Shown here one piece after another: positions 10,556 through 20,086 of a DNA stretch of 64,000 nucleotides (within the stretch, counting starts at the first letter, position 1; each line of letters opens with the position of its first letter). Source of the DNA: Paralichthys olivaceus (taxonomy: Eukaryota > Chordata > Actinopteri > Pleuronectiformes > Paralichthyidae); contig NC_091110.1 of the NCBI RefSeq assembly GCF_024713975.1, forward strand, positions 558,001-622,000, written 5' to 3'. A program made the position numbers and the translations under genes. Below the pieces are notes generated by a model. It saw nothing but the letters and a program-made list of their open reading frames with translations. It had not been told where the DNA came from and searched no databases.

Positions 10556-12890
10556 TTCAATTCAATTCAATTTTATTTATATAGCGCCAATTCATAATTT
10601 ACATTATCTCAAGGCACTTTACATTTAAAGGTCAAGGCCTTAAAACAATATTAACGTAGAGAAACCCAACAGTTCCCACAATGAGCAAGCACAGGCGACT
10701 GTGGAGAGGAAACACTCCCTCATTAACAGGGAGAAACCTCTGGCAGAACCAGGCTCAATGTGGGCGGTCATCTGCCTCGACCGGTTGGGGTGAGGAAAGA
10801 AAAGGAAGGGGGAGGAAAGGAGAGATGGGTGGAAAGCGGGGGAGAGAATAGAGAGATGAGGTGGAGAGAGAGAGACCGGGAACAATTGGGCACCATCAGT
10901 ATCAGGGCTGATTATAACAATAACAATGTAGTGATCTACAACAGGATTATATATATTAATCAATTACTGAGTTATTGTAATTAATGATAACAATGGTGAT
11001 GGTAGTCGTTTTTGTCCTGCAGCCAGAGTTATCTGAAACGAGAGAGAGAGAAGAGCCAGAGGGACTATGGGAGGACAAAGTGACACTTTGACATGATGAC
11101 ATGATGACATGTTAAAATAAATAAATAAATAAACTGGTGTGGGGGGGCAGAGAGACAGAGGGAAGTGATGAAGTGCTCAGTGCATGATGGGAGTTCCCCC
11201 AGCAGTCTGCTGTGGTGCTGTCTAATAATGTTGCCTAAGGGGAGCATATATAAGGTGAAGAGTATTGGTCCAAGGACAGAACATTGTGGAACTCCATGAT
11301 TAACTTGAATGTGCATGGAGGAGTCATTGTTAACGTTAACAAATTGGAATCTATCTGATAAATATGATTTAAACCGGTGTAGTGCTGTTCCTTTAATTCC
11401 TATATGTTGTTCTAATCTCTGTAGCAGAATCTTATGATCTATTGTGTCAAATGCTGCACTAAGGTCCAACAAGACGAGGACAGAGACAAGTCCATCATCT
11501 GATGCCATAAGAAGGTCATTAGTGACTTTCAATAGTGCTGTTTCTGTTCTGTGATAGGTTCTAAATCCTGACTGAAATTTTTCCAATAAACCGTTACTAT
11601 CTAAGTATCTAAGTAACCACACAGCTGGTTAGCAACGGCTTTTTCTAGGATTTTGGAAATGAAGGGCAGGTTGGATATGGGTCTAGAGTTAGCTAAAACC
11701 TCTGGATCAAGCGTAGGCTTTTTAAGCAGAGGTTTAATAACGGCTACCTTAAAAGCCTGTGGTACGTAGCAGGTTAGCAAAGACATATTAATCTGATTTA
11801 AAATGGAACGGTCAATTAGGGGGAGGACTTCTTTAAAAAGTCTAGTTGGAACAGCTGACAAGTAGTTGGTTTAGATGATGAAACTAACGAGGTCAGTTCA
11901 GGAAGATCAATAGAGTAAAATTTGTTTAGACATAAATCTGGTGCTATGGTTTCAGGACCAGACAATGTATCAGTGTTATTCACTGAGAGGAGGTGGTGGA
12001 TTTTATCCCTGATGGTTGTAATTTTATTAGTGAAGAAGCTCATGAAGTCATTGCTTCTCAGATCTAGAGGAATAGATGGGTCAGTAGAGGTGTGACTTTC
12101 TGTCAGCCTGGCTACAGTGCTGAAGAGGAACCTGGGGTTGTTCCTATTTTCATCTATTAGTAATGAATATTAAGAGGTTCGGGCATTTCTTAGTGCTTTT
12201 TTGTAATTTATAAGGCTATTCTTCCAGGCTAGGTGGAAGTCTTGGCGAGTGGTGGAACGCCACTTCCTTTCTGGCTTCCGCGATGTCCGTTTTAGAACGT
12301 GCGTTTGGGAATTATACCATGGAGCTAATCTCCTCTGACTTACTTTCTTCTTTTTTAATGGGGCGACAGCTTCAAGTGCTGTTTTTAGTGAGGCTGCAGT
12401 ACTATTTACAAAGTTATCAACTAGTGTGGGAGTAAGGTTTTGATAATCTTCTTGTATTGTACTGACACATGGCTGAGAGGGAAGGGAAGAGGGGAGCAGT
12501 TCTTTAAATTTGTGAACAGTTTTGTCGGATAGACATCGACTATAATAGAATTTCCGTCCAGAATTGACGTAATTAACAATTCTGAATTCAAATGTAAGTA
12601 AAAAATGGTCAGACAGAAGAGGGTTCTGTTGGAATAGTTATATTTTCTATGTCAATGCCATATGTCAGGACAAGATCAAGAGTGTGATTCAGGCAGTGGG
12701 TCGGTTGATTCACATGTTGAGTGAAACCAATCGAGTCTATTATTGATTTAAATGCTGAACTAAGGCTGTCATTGGCAACATCTACATGAATATTGAAATC
12801 ACCTGCTATAATGATCTGATCTGTTTTAAGAACTGTTTTAAGATAATTGCATTTATCACTGCAGAAATCTTTTGTGATTTACCTCTAAAC
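10556..12890 (-). mobile_element. L2-type LINE 'B', second copy with internal deletion
   Basis: The 3' tail (ATTCA repeats, TTATATAGCGCC) is at 10556-10590 and the 3' UTR runs to ~11214. The UTR then joins directly to coding sequence at GNIIRQHHS, so the second half of the reverse transcriptase is deleted. Upstream come [52 protein letters not shown], then (about 12060-12870) the endonuclease end with IIAGDFNIHVDV and SDHFLLTFEF. Frameshifts occur. The element is 5'-truncated near 12890. Confidence 0.85.
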
Positions 12891-12899
12891 CTCTGATTA

Positions 12900-15236
12900 A
12901 ATTATTATTATTATTGGGATCAGATGTTTTTTCCCTTCCCATAACCCCTTTTGGTCCAAAGTTCCAAAACTTTCAATACCAATTGTTTTTGTTCTCCTTT
13001 GCCTAATAGAACATGGAGATCAGAATTTGATACCTTTCCAGTGAATCAATCTAAGCTACTGAGACAACACAGTGATTGAACACACAAGAAAGTGTTACTT
13101 ACAGAGGTGAGGGAAGAGTTAAGAATCTTCCATTGATATGCATATATCAAATCCTCTAGTTACATCTACACCTTGTGATGTTAAAATTAGCATATTACTC
13201 AATGAACACATCAAATCTCTACCAATAAAATCTATCAGCCAGCGTGGTGACAACAAAAATTAATGTTTAAAATTTCCTTAACCTCATTTTAACAAAACAA
13301 TGGTACAGTGTATCTCTCTATATACTGTCCCCAGCTCCACCGCTACTCAATCGCACTATGTGTATTGGTTCTCAGGACAATCCCTGATCTAATGTCCAAT
13401 TTTGCCACATTTGAAACAAGCGTCAGTTCTTCCACGTCCCCTTCCTCTCCGTCCATGACCTTTCTTGTGCCCGCAGACTTGGTTTTGATATGCTGCCAGC
13501 TGTCCTTTTTCTTTTTCTTGCTGTTCAAGAGTTTTTCTGCATGATCAGCATGACCCTATGCTGGATTCACCATTCTCCACTCCTGTGCAGAGACGGATCT
13601 TGCCACTTTCGAATACTGAGTCCCCATCTCAGTCATCAGCAGTCTCTGCTGTTCAGTGCTGGTTCCAGTTGCACTGCATACCACTCCCCCACTTAACACT
13701 TGTGGGAGAGATCAAATGGTAGGTTCTTTCATACTGGTGAATGTCCATGGTCTGGAGATCAGCTGAGTGTTTCCATCTCCTGCAGCCACCTCCACCATCA
13801 GTTCTTGCAAGGTTGCATTCAAATCATAAATTGCCTCCTTCCTGGTTCGCCGTGGAGTATGTGAGTGGTGCATGATGGAGGCCTATCCACCTCCTCTGCT
13901 GCAACAAGGTCGAGGTCTGGATGGAGGTTAGGGACACTGCACCGCTGCTGGCTGTAGTTGTCCTCTCGGTGGAGCTGAGTCCAGATCAGGGTCTAGTCGG
14001 ACACACTGAGACTTGGAGATTAGTTCAATCCCTACCTTCTGTAAACTGTCCCTGATATTCACTTCAGTTAACCAAAATTCACACGCTCCAGTACAAATAT
14101 CCCTACATTTCTTTTTCCCTTATAATTTGTCCTCACTAACTCGTTCCTCTCTAACTCTACGCTTACCATCACTTATTAACATATACTGAACATTAAGAAA
14201 AGAAAGTGGATTAGCATTATCCTCATCTTTCTTTCCTTTACCAATGTTTAAACCCATTTCTCTAATAGGTTGTCTCAGCAGTTTTAACATAACTCTTATT
14301 TATCAATTTAAACTCCCCATTTGTTCAACAAAATACAAAATTTGGAGGACCAAAGTTATGCTGATATGGGAAAAGACATTTAGAAATTCCCTAATTTATT
14401 TTAATCCGTTCTTTTTAATTTACTTTTGTTAAAAATTTGTTGTTAGGATTTTAATTTTAGGATTTAAGTCTTTCTTAATAACCTCAAAAAGCCAATTAGA
14501 CCCATAATATACTTACGTTTACTTAAATGTTCTTACCTTTACTTACCTTTGGGGGTTGAGAACTTCTCTTAAAGCAGATTCATCGCAGTGTCGAGATGAT
14601 CCTGGCTCAGGTCTCAGTCCCATCTCCAGTGCAAAACTCTATTTACTATATTATATCATAGTTTGTTAAATCATGAACTCGACGTCAGAACCCAATATAA
14701 CAAGTTTATTAAAATCAACAAACACTCCGTATATTCCTATTATTATATCTTGTATATATCAATACTCCTTAACTCTGTGACCTCCTCTCGGATCACCAAC
14801 CTGCTTATTCTAATACCATACTCATTAGTTCCCAATTAACTATGTGACCTTCTCTAAGATCACCAACAGGCTTATTCTATATTAACTCTGTGGTCTCCAA
14901 GACCACCCGTGATCTCCAAGATCACCTGAAGCTTCCTTGATTCTACATCGGTTCCAAACCTTGCCATGCCGACACGTCTGTCACTCACCCTGTGAGAGAA
15001 CCGTTTCCCTTCTGAATTTGTCGTCCCAGAAAGACAGTGTCTTTGTGCTAAGTGGTCCACTGGATCACAGCAGTGAGAGCACTCTTTGGTTTTCAGGCAT
15101 CAGGCCCTCACGTCTCTACCTTCTTTTCTCAGGGAGGTTGAGGTCAGAGTCCCAGACTCCCTGCGCAGTTTTACCTTTCAGCCCTGAGATCCAGAGTGTC
15201 TTCTCACAAGAGTGATCCTGCCGACAACACCAAAAT
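12900..15236 (-). mobile_element. Decayed LTR retroelement, leader and gag remnants
   Basis: This is internal sequence of the element whose LTR is 15237-15582. A primer-binding-site-like TGGTGTTGTCGGCAGGAT lies at 15215-15232, four bases from the LTR end, and matches the 3' end of a vertebrate tRNA-Ser at about 16 of 18 positions. The leader holds three imperfect repeats (14769, 14838, 14883; GATCACCAAC core). At about 13380-13420 a CCHC nucleocapsid knuckle (CFKCGKIGH then RDC) is interrupted by an in-frame TAG, preceded by a basic Gly/Arg-rich stretch. No protease, polymerase or second LTR is seen, so the element is truncated. Retrovirus-like or Gypsy-like; the class is not settled. Confidence 0.6.
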
Positions 15237-15582
15237 TGTGGTGGCAATTTCTGTGAAACAAGCACAAAGTCAAACACTTCTTTCTGAAAGTTTAATTCAG
15301 CATCTGCAGATGGACTCATCAGTACACATCATCTGAATGACATGCACAAATGAGCAAAGAACATAGGAGAATCAGTGTTCAGTGTGAGATCCCAATCAGA
15401 GATACCAAGAGATACCATAAAGTTGTGGTTTCTCAAGGCCATAAAACTCAAGTCTCTTAAGCCACCATCATAATCCTTACGGTTACCCTTTTAGATTAAC
15501 AATTTGGTCAACTCTTTGGTCAGTCATTCACATACATACATCATGCAATTAAACATACACAAATGTAAAAATTTCCATTACA
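15237..15582 (-). repeat. LTR (TG...CA, 346 bp) of the decayed element
   Basis: On the minus strand it begins TGTAATGG and ends CCACCACA, followed by the primer-binding site. Partial copies occur at 16688-16806, 36490-36932 and 41219-41659. The latter two contain ~130 bp that this copy lacks between 15383 and 15386. Confidence 0.7.
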
Positions 15583-15783
15583 GGAGCAATGTAAGCCATG
15601 CTTTGGCATAAGGTCATATATCGTCTGGGGCTTAGTGCATCGCACTGTGATCATGTTGGTGGCAGACCCAGGTGGCAATACTACCAGGCTGTGGGGTTCC
15701 TGTCAGGGTGACATGAAACAAACAAACGATTTGTGGAAAAGGAGTATATAAACTTTTCTTTTTTTTTTTGAGAAAAAAAAAGT

Positions 15784-16230
15784 TTAAGAGAGGATGTGCT
15801 CAGTACTTACATGTCTGCAGGATAGCTTAAACATCATCCTATGGTCTGCAACGGTCAGCTCTTTTCTTAGGGTCCGACTGCACGCTTTCACCAATGCTAC
15901 TGTCTTAATGACATTTTCGTAGAAGCTAACTCCTGGCTGAATCTCAGTGTATGTGACAATATATTGGTTGACAATTTCAGTCAATGGTTGTTTATCTGTC
16001 AACAATAACTCAAAAGCTCCAGAGCCCAATAGATTAAACCTTGGGTCTGCCCATAGCTTCTTCATTGTAGAGAACAGTTTGGCTATATAACTCCAAACAC
16101 CAGTGCTGGATAGGTAAGCGCAAATAACTCTCAAATGCTGGGTCTCATTTTCTGTACAGTTCCACCTGCTCATGTACCACCAAGACCTGATGTGGGTTAA
16201 TTGATGTGAGGCTGGGGCACACGGCACCAT
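15784..16230 (-). CDS. Unrecognised 148-codon ORF, possibly an exon
   Basis: Open from ATG at 16230. The composition is protein-like, with hydrophobic/charged alternation (WSYIAKLFSTMKKLWADP, FELLLTDKQPLTEIVNQYIV). Near the end, SCRH is followed by GTAAGTACTG, a strong donor, so the real exon may stop at about 15812 and the last residues be intronic. No family is recognised. It sits between an LTR and a minisatellite, so it could be part of an unrecognised mobile element. Confidence 0.35.
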   Translation of the reverse strand: MVPCAPASHQLTHIRSWWYMSRWNCTENETQHLRVICAYLSSTGVWSYIAKLFSTMKKLWADPRFNLLGSGAFELLLTDKQPLTEIVNQYIVTYTEIQPGVSFYENVIKTVALVKACSRTLRKELTVADHRMMFKLSCRHVSTEHILS

Positions 16231-16440
16231 CGGACAACCACTGTCATGTACTCCATCATTTTAAAGCTTGTCGAGCAGACAGAGATCTGTTTCTGAGGAG
16301 AAACCAAGCACAGAATGATCTCTTCTGCTTTTATGCACTGATGAGGACCTTAAAATGTCCGTACAGATCTGAATCATCCCACTTCAAAAATTTATCCAAA
16401 CACCCCTTGTTTGTCTCACCAAGGTTTCTCATTTTTTTAA

Positions 16441-16687
16441 ACGAAAGGTGGTTGGATAAATTACAAAATATCTGGTTGGATATACAACATGTGATTGGAT
16501 AAATGAGAAACCTGGTCGGAGCAACAATGTCCGGTTGGATAAACGAGAGGTGGTCAGATAAATGACAAAATATCTGGTTGGATATACAACATGTGATTGG
16601 ATAAATGAGAAACCTGACCGGAGCAACGACGTCCGGTCGAATAAACGAGAGGTGGTCGGATAAATGAAAAAACATCTGGTTGGATAT
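16441..16687. repeat. 102-bp minisatellite, about 2.4 units
   Basis: Units start at 16441, 16542 and 16644. The core ACGAGAGGTGGTC-GATAAAT...ATCTGGTTGGATAT...AACATGTGATTGGATAA is conserved, with ~90% identity between units. The third unit is cut at 16687 by the short LTR copy. The unit length is a multiple of three, which gives a spurious repeated ORF on the minus strand. Confidence 0.85.
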
Positions 16688-16806
16688 TGTGGTGGCAATT
16701 TCTGTGTCTCTTAAGCCACCATCATAAACCTTAAGGTTACCCTTTTTAGATTAACAATTTGGTCAACCATTGTCCGCTCATGCAATTAAATGTAATTTCC
16801 ATTACA
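16688..16806 (-). repeat. Internally deleted copy of the 346-bp LTR
   Basis: Both ends match the LTR at 15237-15582 (TGTGGTGGCAATTTCTGTG on plus at the left, TTTCCATTACA at the right), with about 230 bp missing between. Confidence 0.75.
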
Positions 16807-16808
16807 GG

Positions 16809-17445
16809 TTAAAACAAATAGGAGAATGTAACAAACTTCAGGAGCTTGAAGTACCATTGTAATCTTTTTTTTTTTATTTTAACTGAATTTTGGATAAGAA
16901 GATTGTCCTCAACTAGATGCATTGGATAATCCATAGTAGAAAACAGGAGAGCTGACAGAGAGCTTTTTCTTGCAGCATTCAATTCCATTGCCATCTTCTC
17001 CTGAGCCCCCTGTGCCTCGACAGCAACGGCAGCTGCCATCTCTTCCAGAGCCTCCTGTGTCTGGACAGCAGCGACAGTGTCAGCTGCCATCTCTTCCAGA
17101 GCCTCCTGTGTCTGGACAGCAGCGACAATGTCAGCTGCCATCTCTTCCAGAGCCTCCTGTGTCTGGACAGGGAGAAGGAACTCTGTCTCCTGAAGCCCCG
17201 TAAATCACCTTTCCTTTGCTACATGAACACAATCAGACACATTAGAAGACAGATACAAACGGAGGCTCAGAGGTAGGTGTGTGTGTGTGTGTGTTTGCAT
17301 TAATGTGTGTGATACTTACAATAATCCAACAGGAGCCAGCCTCACCTCCAGGTGTTTGGTCAGCTTCACTGCTGGCACATTGTTGAACTGGAGACAAGAA
17401 CAGACACAAAATAAGAGATAAGACAACCTGCATCCTCTGTGTCAT
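16809..17445 (-). CDS. Candidate small secreted repeat protein, two exons
   Basis: Exon 1 (17320-17445) encodes 42 residues: a typical signal peptide (MTQRMQVVLSLILCLFLSPV, cleavage likely near QQC-A) and a short acidic segment ending SCWII, followed by the donor GTAAGT in phase 0. Exon 2 begins either at 17189 (after GGGGCTTCAG) or at 17162 (after TTCCTTCTCCCTGTCCAG, the stronger acceptor). Both keep the frame and end at the stop at 16809, giving about 160-168 residues. Exon 2 encodes three 17-residue repeats, consensus QTQEALEEMAADTVAAV, acidic and amphipathic-helical, then AQEKMAMELNAARKSS and a basic C-terminus (KIKKKRLQWYFKLL). A TATA-like TATAAAGG lies at 17551-17558. The function is unknown. 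Exon 1 recurs at 18451-18576. Confidence 0.5.
16965..17165 (-). repeat. 51-bp tandem repeat inside the secreted-protein exon
   Basis: Two near-perfect and one divergent 51-bp unit (GTGTCTGGACAGCAGCGACA core on plus), each encoding 17 residues. It is in frame with the gene described above. Confidence 0.8.
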
Positions 17446-17550
17446 CTGTCCCCTTGGTGTCAGAGAGTTAAAACCACAACCTGTTAGTTATAATAGTTTT
17501 CAGGATTGTATCAGTGCCTCATCCATAAGCAAGTCATACACTATACCGAG

Positions 17551-17558
17551 CCTTTATA
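17551..17558 (-). promoter_or_regulatory. TATA-like box upstream of the secreted-protein gene
   Basis: TATAAAGG on the minus strand, about 105 bp upstream of the ATG at 17445. The distance is reasonable for a short 5' UTR. Assigned by position and motif only. Confidence 0.3.
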
Positions 17559-17569
17559 ATCAGTATCAA

Positions 17570-18300
17570 AGTCCCCGTCTCTTCTCTGCCCACTTAAATA
17601 CTTCTTATTCATCCAGTAATGAAATGTAACAGAATACTTTATATTAACAAAAGTAAAAGTAAAGTCACATTATTAAAACCTACTCTACTATAAGAAAAAT
17701 AGGTCATTAAAATATTTGCATAAATACATTTGGTCAGAAGTATAAATGCATGTATATCTGCATATATATATATATATATAGTATTTTTATAAATGCGATT
17801 TTAATTTTATTTTGTAGATCATTTGTTTTATTATATTTCTAATATCTATTTGGTATGTATCATAATGCATATCAACAATGAACTGGTGTCTTTCTTGTTT
17901 TGCACAAGTTAAATCTGGATATATAGATGTGTCATGATGTCAAGAATTATAGTTAGAGAACAGTTTTAGAAGTGTGGTCATAGACACAGCTGGATGAGGT
18001 TTGTGTGACACAGAGTCTCAAACCTACAAAGCAAAGACACATACTCTCTTTTCAACGTTGGGCTCAACGACTGCACAGTCAGGAGTTTCGAGCTCAGCAA
18101 CAGCGTTTAGTGTCTGTTCCGTCTTCGAAAGCTAGCTCTCACATTTTCTCTTTCTGTGGAAAAACAGAAAAAACACAGAAAGCATGAATTACCAATGTTT
18201 AAAACTGTGAGGAAAGAAAAGAACATGAAAGCATCTCAATCAAAGAAATATAAATTCATGACAGAAAAGGTGACTGTGAACTAGTCAGGCAGACTTACTG
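17570..18300. other. Non-coding stretch
   Basis: AT-rich, with a (TA)n run at 17762-17780. On the minus strand at 18090-18160 there is an exon-like piece (acceptor TTTCCACAG) that meets stops in all frames within about 50 bases. Nothing else is supported. Confidence 0.4.
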
Positions 18301-18576
18301 TGAGTGGCGGTTGTTCACGGGAAAAGGAAGTCTGTCTCCTGGAGCCCCGTAAACCCCCTTTCCTTTGCTACATAAACACAATCAGACACATAGAAACAGT
18401 AGCTCAGAGGTGTGTTTGTGTGTGTTTGCATTAATGTGTGTGATACTTACAATAATCCAACAGGAGCCAGCCTCACCTCCAGGTGTTTGGTCAGCTTCCC
18501 TGATGGCACATTGTTGAACTGGAGACAAGAACAGACACAAAATAAGAGATAAGACAACCTGCATCCTCTGTGTCAT
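18300..18576 (-). pseudogene. Second copy of the secreted-protein gene, exon 2 broken
   Basis: Exon 1 (18451-18576) is nearly identical to 17320-17445, with the same signal peptide and the same GTAAGT donor; the region after the cleavage site differs (AIREA for ASSEA). The stretch matching the start of exon 2 (18320-18350) reads ETDFLFP and then a stop, and the 17-residue repeats are absent. It is either a decayed duplicate or a gene with another downstream exon. Confidence 0.5.
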
Positions 18577-18599
18577 CTGTCCCCTTGGTGTCAGAGAGT

Positions 18600-19060
18600 T
18601 AAAACCACCACCACACACATTTATACCTAACCCAGCCTTGTATAATCTCTGTCCTGATCTTAATATTGTCCTCCTGAACATGATGAACCAAAGATGAATA
18701 ATATCTGTAACCTGTAGTTGCTCTGTGGTGTTTCCCAGAACTCTAAAGCACAGCACTATCACTGACACCACTGATTCTTTAATCAACCACAGAAGAAATC
18801 AATCATGCACAGTTTTTACAATTTAATGAAAGAAGAATTTCTTCGTGCCAAACAGGAGGTTTCTACCAATGTAAACGTTTCTATACTCGGTCAGGTTCAC
18901 TACTCTGAGTACTCATGAATTACCCCATCCTCCATTAATAAGTATCTTTCTTGATACAGGTATTGATAAAGTTCCTCTGAATCGCTCTCTAACCTATAGT
19001 TAGTACCTTACCTGTGTCTGGATGTGAGGCCCTGCCTGGCTGAACACAGGGCCTGACTGC
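18600..19060 (-). repeat. Duplicated block (partner at 23905-24362)
   Basis: Nearly identical to 23905-24362. On the minus strand both copies hold the open stretch YRLESDSEELYQYLYQERYL ending at a stop after VIH-YSE, and then KESVVSVIVLCFRVLG..., which looks less protein-like. The first may be a short terminal exon. The block lies immediately upstream of the secreted-protein copy at 18576. Confidence 0.6.
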
Positions 19061-19139
19061 AGGACACTTGCTGGTGGTTTATGGCAGCAGCCAGTTCACC
19101 ATTGGGTTTCAGGAGGATGCTGCTCCAAGCTGAGAGGTG

Positions 19140-19370
19140 ATGCTATTGGGGGGGGTCCTCATCAGAACCAGTCCAGTTGAACAAGTCATGCCATTCCTGA
19201 GCAGAGACATCTTGAGGAAGTGGATGGTTATTTGTGCCCTCTGACAATTTGTTGACCACTGCCCAGACCATGTCCAACAACTCTTTGTCGTCCATTTCCT
19301 CCAAAGTAAGGTCACTTTCTGCCCTCAGGTCCATACAATTCTGGTGTGTAGCCGTCCATTTCATTGTTGT
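19140..19370 (-). CDS. Exon-like acidic ORF, unrecognised
   Basis: From ATG at 19364, 73 codons: LRAESDLTLEEMDDKELLDM followed by VWAVVNKLSEG and LPQDVSAQEWHDLFNWTG. An acceptor-like TCACAG lies just upstream. The composition is that of a real protein, but I recognise no family. A run of eight G at 19147-19154 (C on this strand) makes the end of the frame uncertain. Confidence 0.3.
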
Positions 19371-20078
19371 TCTTCTGTGACATTGATGAAAAACTGGGTT
19401 TGAGACACTGCAACAAGCTTACATGCTGATAAATACAAATGAATGATCCAATATTATCATGTATTATGAAATAAAACTAAACAAGTGTAACCCTTCTGAG
19501 AGGAAAAGAGAATAGTACTGAAAAATAGTAACTAGGTTCAATAACCAGTGAAATCAGAAGTTCTAAGATCGACTATGGAGCCCAGGATTGATCAAACGAT
19601 GACGCAGGAGTATACGCTTCCCTATTTATTACAGGATGGGAAGGATGAATAAAAACATCAATCACACAAATTATCACAACTCTTACCCGGGTAAGTATAG
19701 AAAATAAAAAATAAAATAAAGTTTTGCAGCTGCGTTTTTTCTAAAGTTCAGTTCACCTGTTTTCAGTCACTGTTCAGTCAACACCGTGAAGGTGGAAAAT
19801 CAGTCCCACCGCACTGTTGCGTGGATGGTGTGTGTGTGTATGTGAAGTGTAAAAGGATTCAGGTTCCACGGCGTAGTATCTCTAAGTATCCTCCGGGGTC
19901 TGGCTCGCCATCAAACTTTGACTGGCTCCAACATCCAGGTAGGTCAAACTCTCAATGGGTCCATCAAAAAACCTGACCTACGATAAGTTGGATCAGAGCA
20001 TTCATCTTAATTTTCTCAAATCTCAAAAAATGAATTATAGTACATTAATCATGTTAAATCTACATAAACTCTTTATCA
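19371..20078. other. Non-coding stretch
   Basis: No ORF or repeat family recognised. Confidence 0.4.
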
Positions 20079-20086
20079 ATAGAGAA

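Noticed and set aside
16331..16675. Repeated ORF within the minisatellite
   Set aside because: Open only because the unit length (102) is a multiple of three; no start context or domain.
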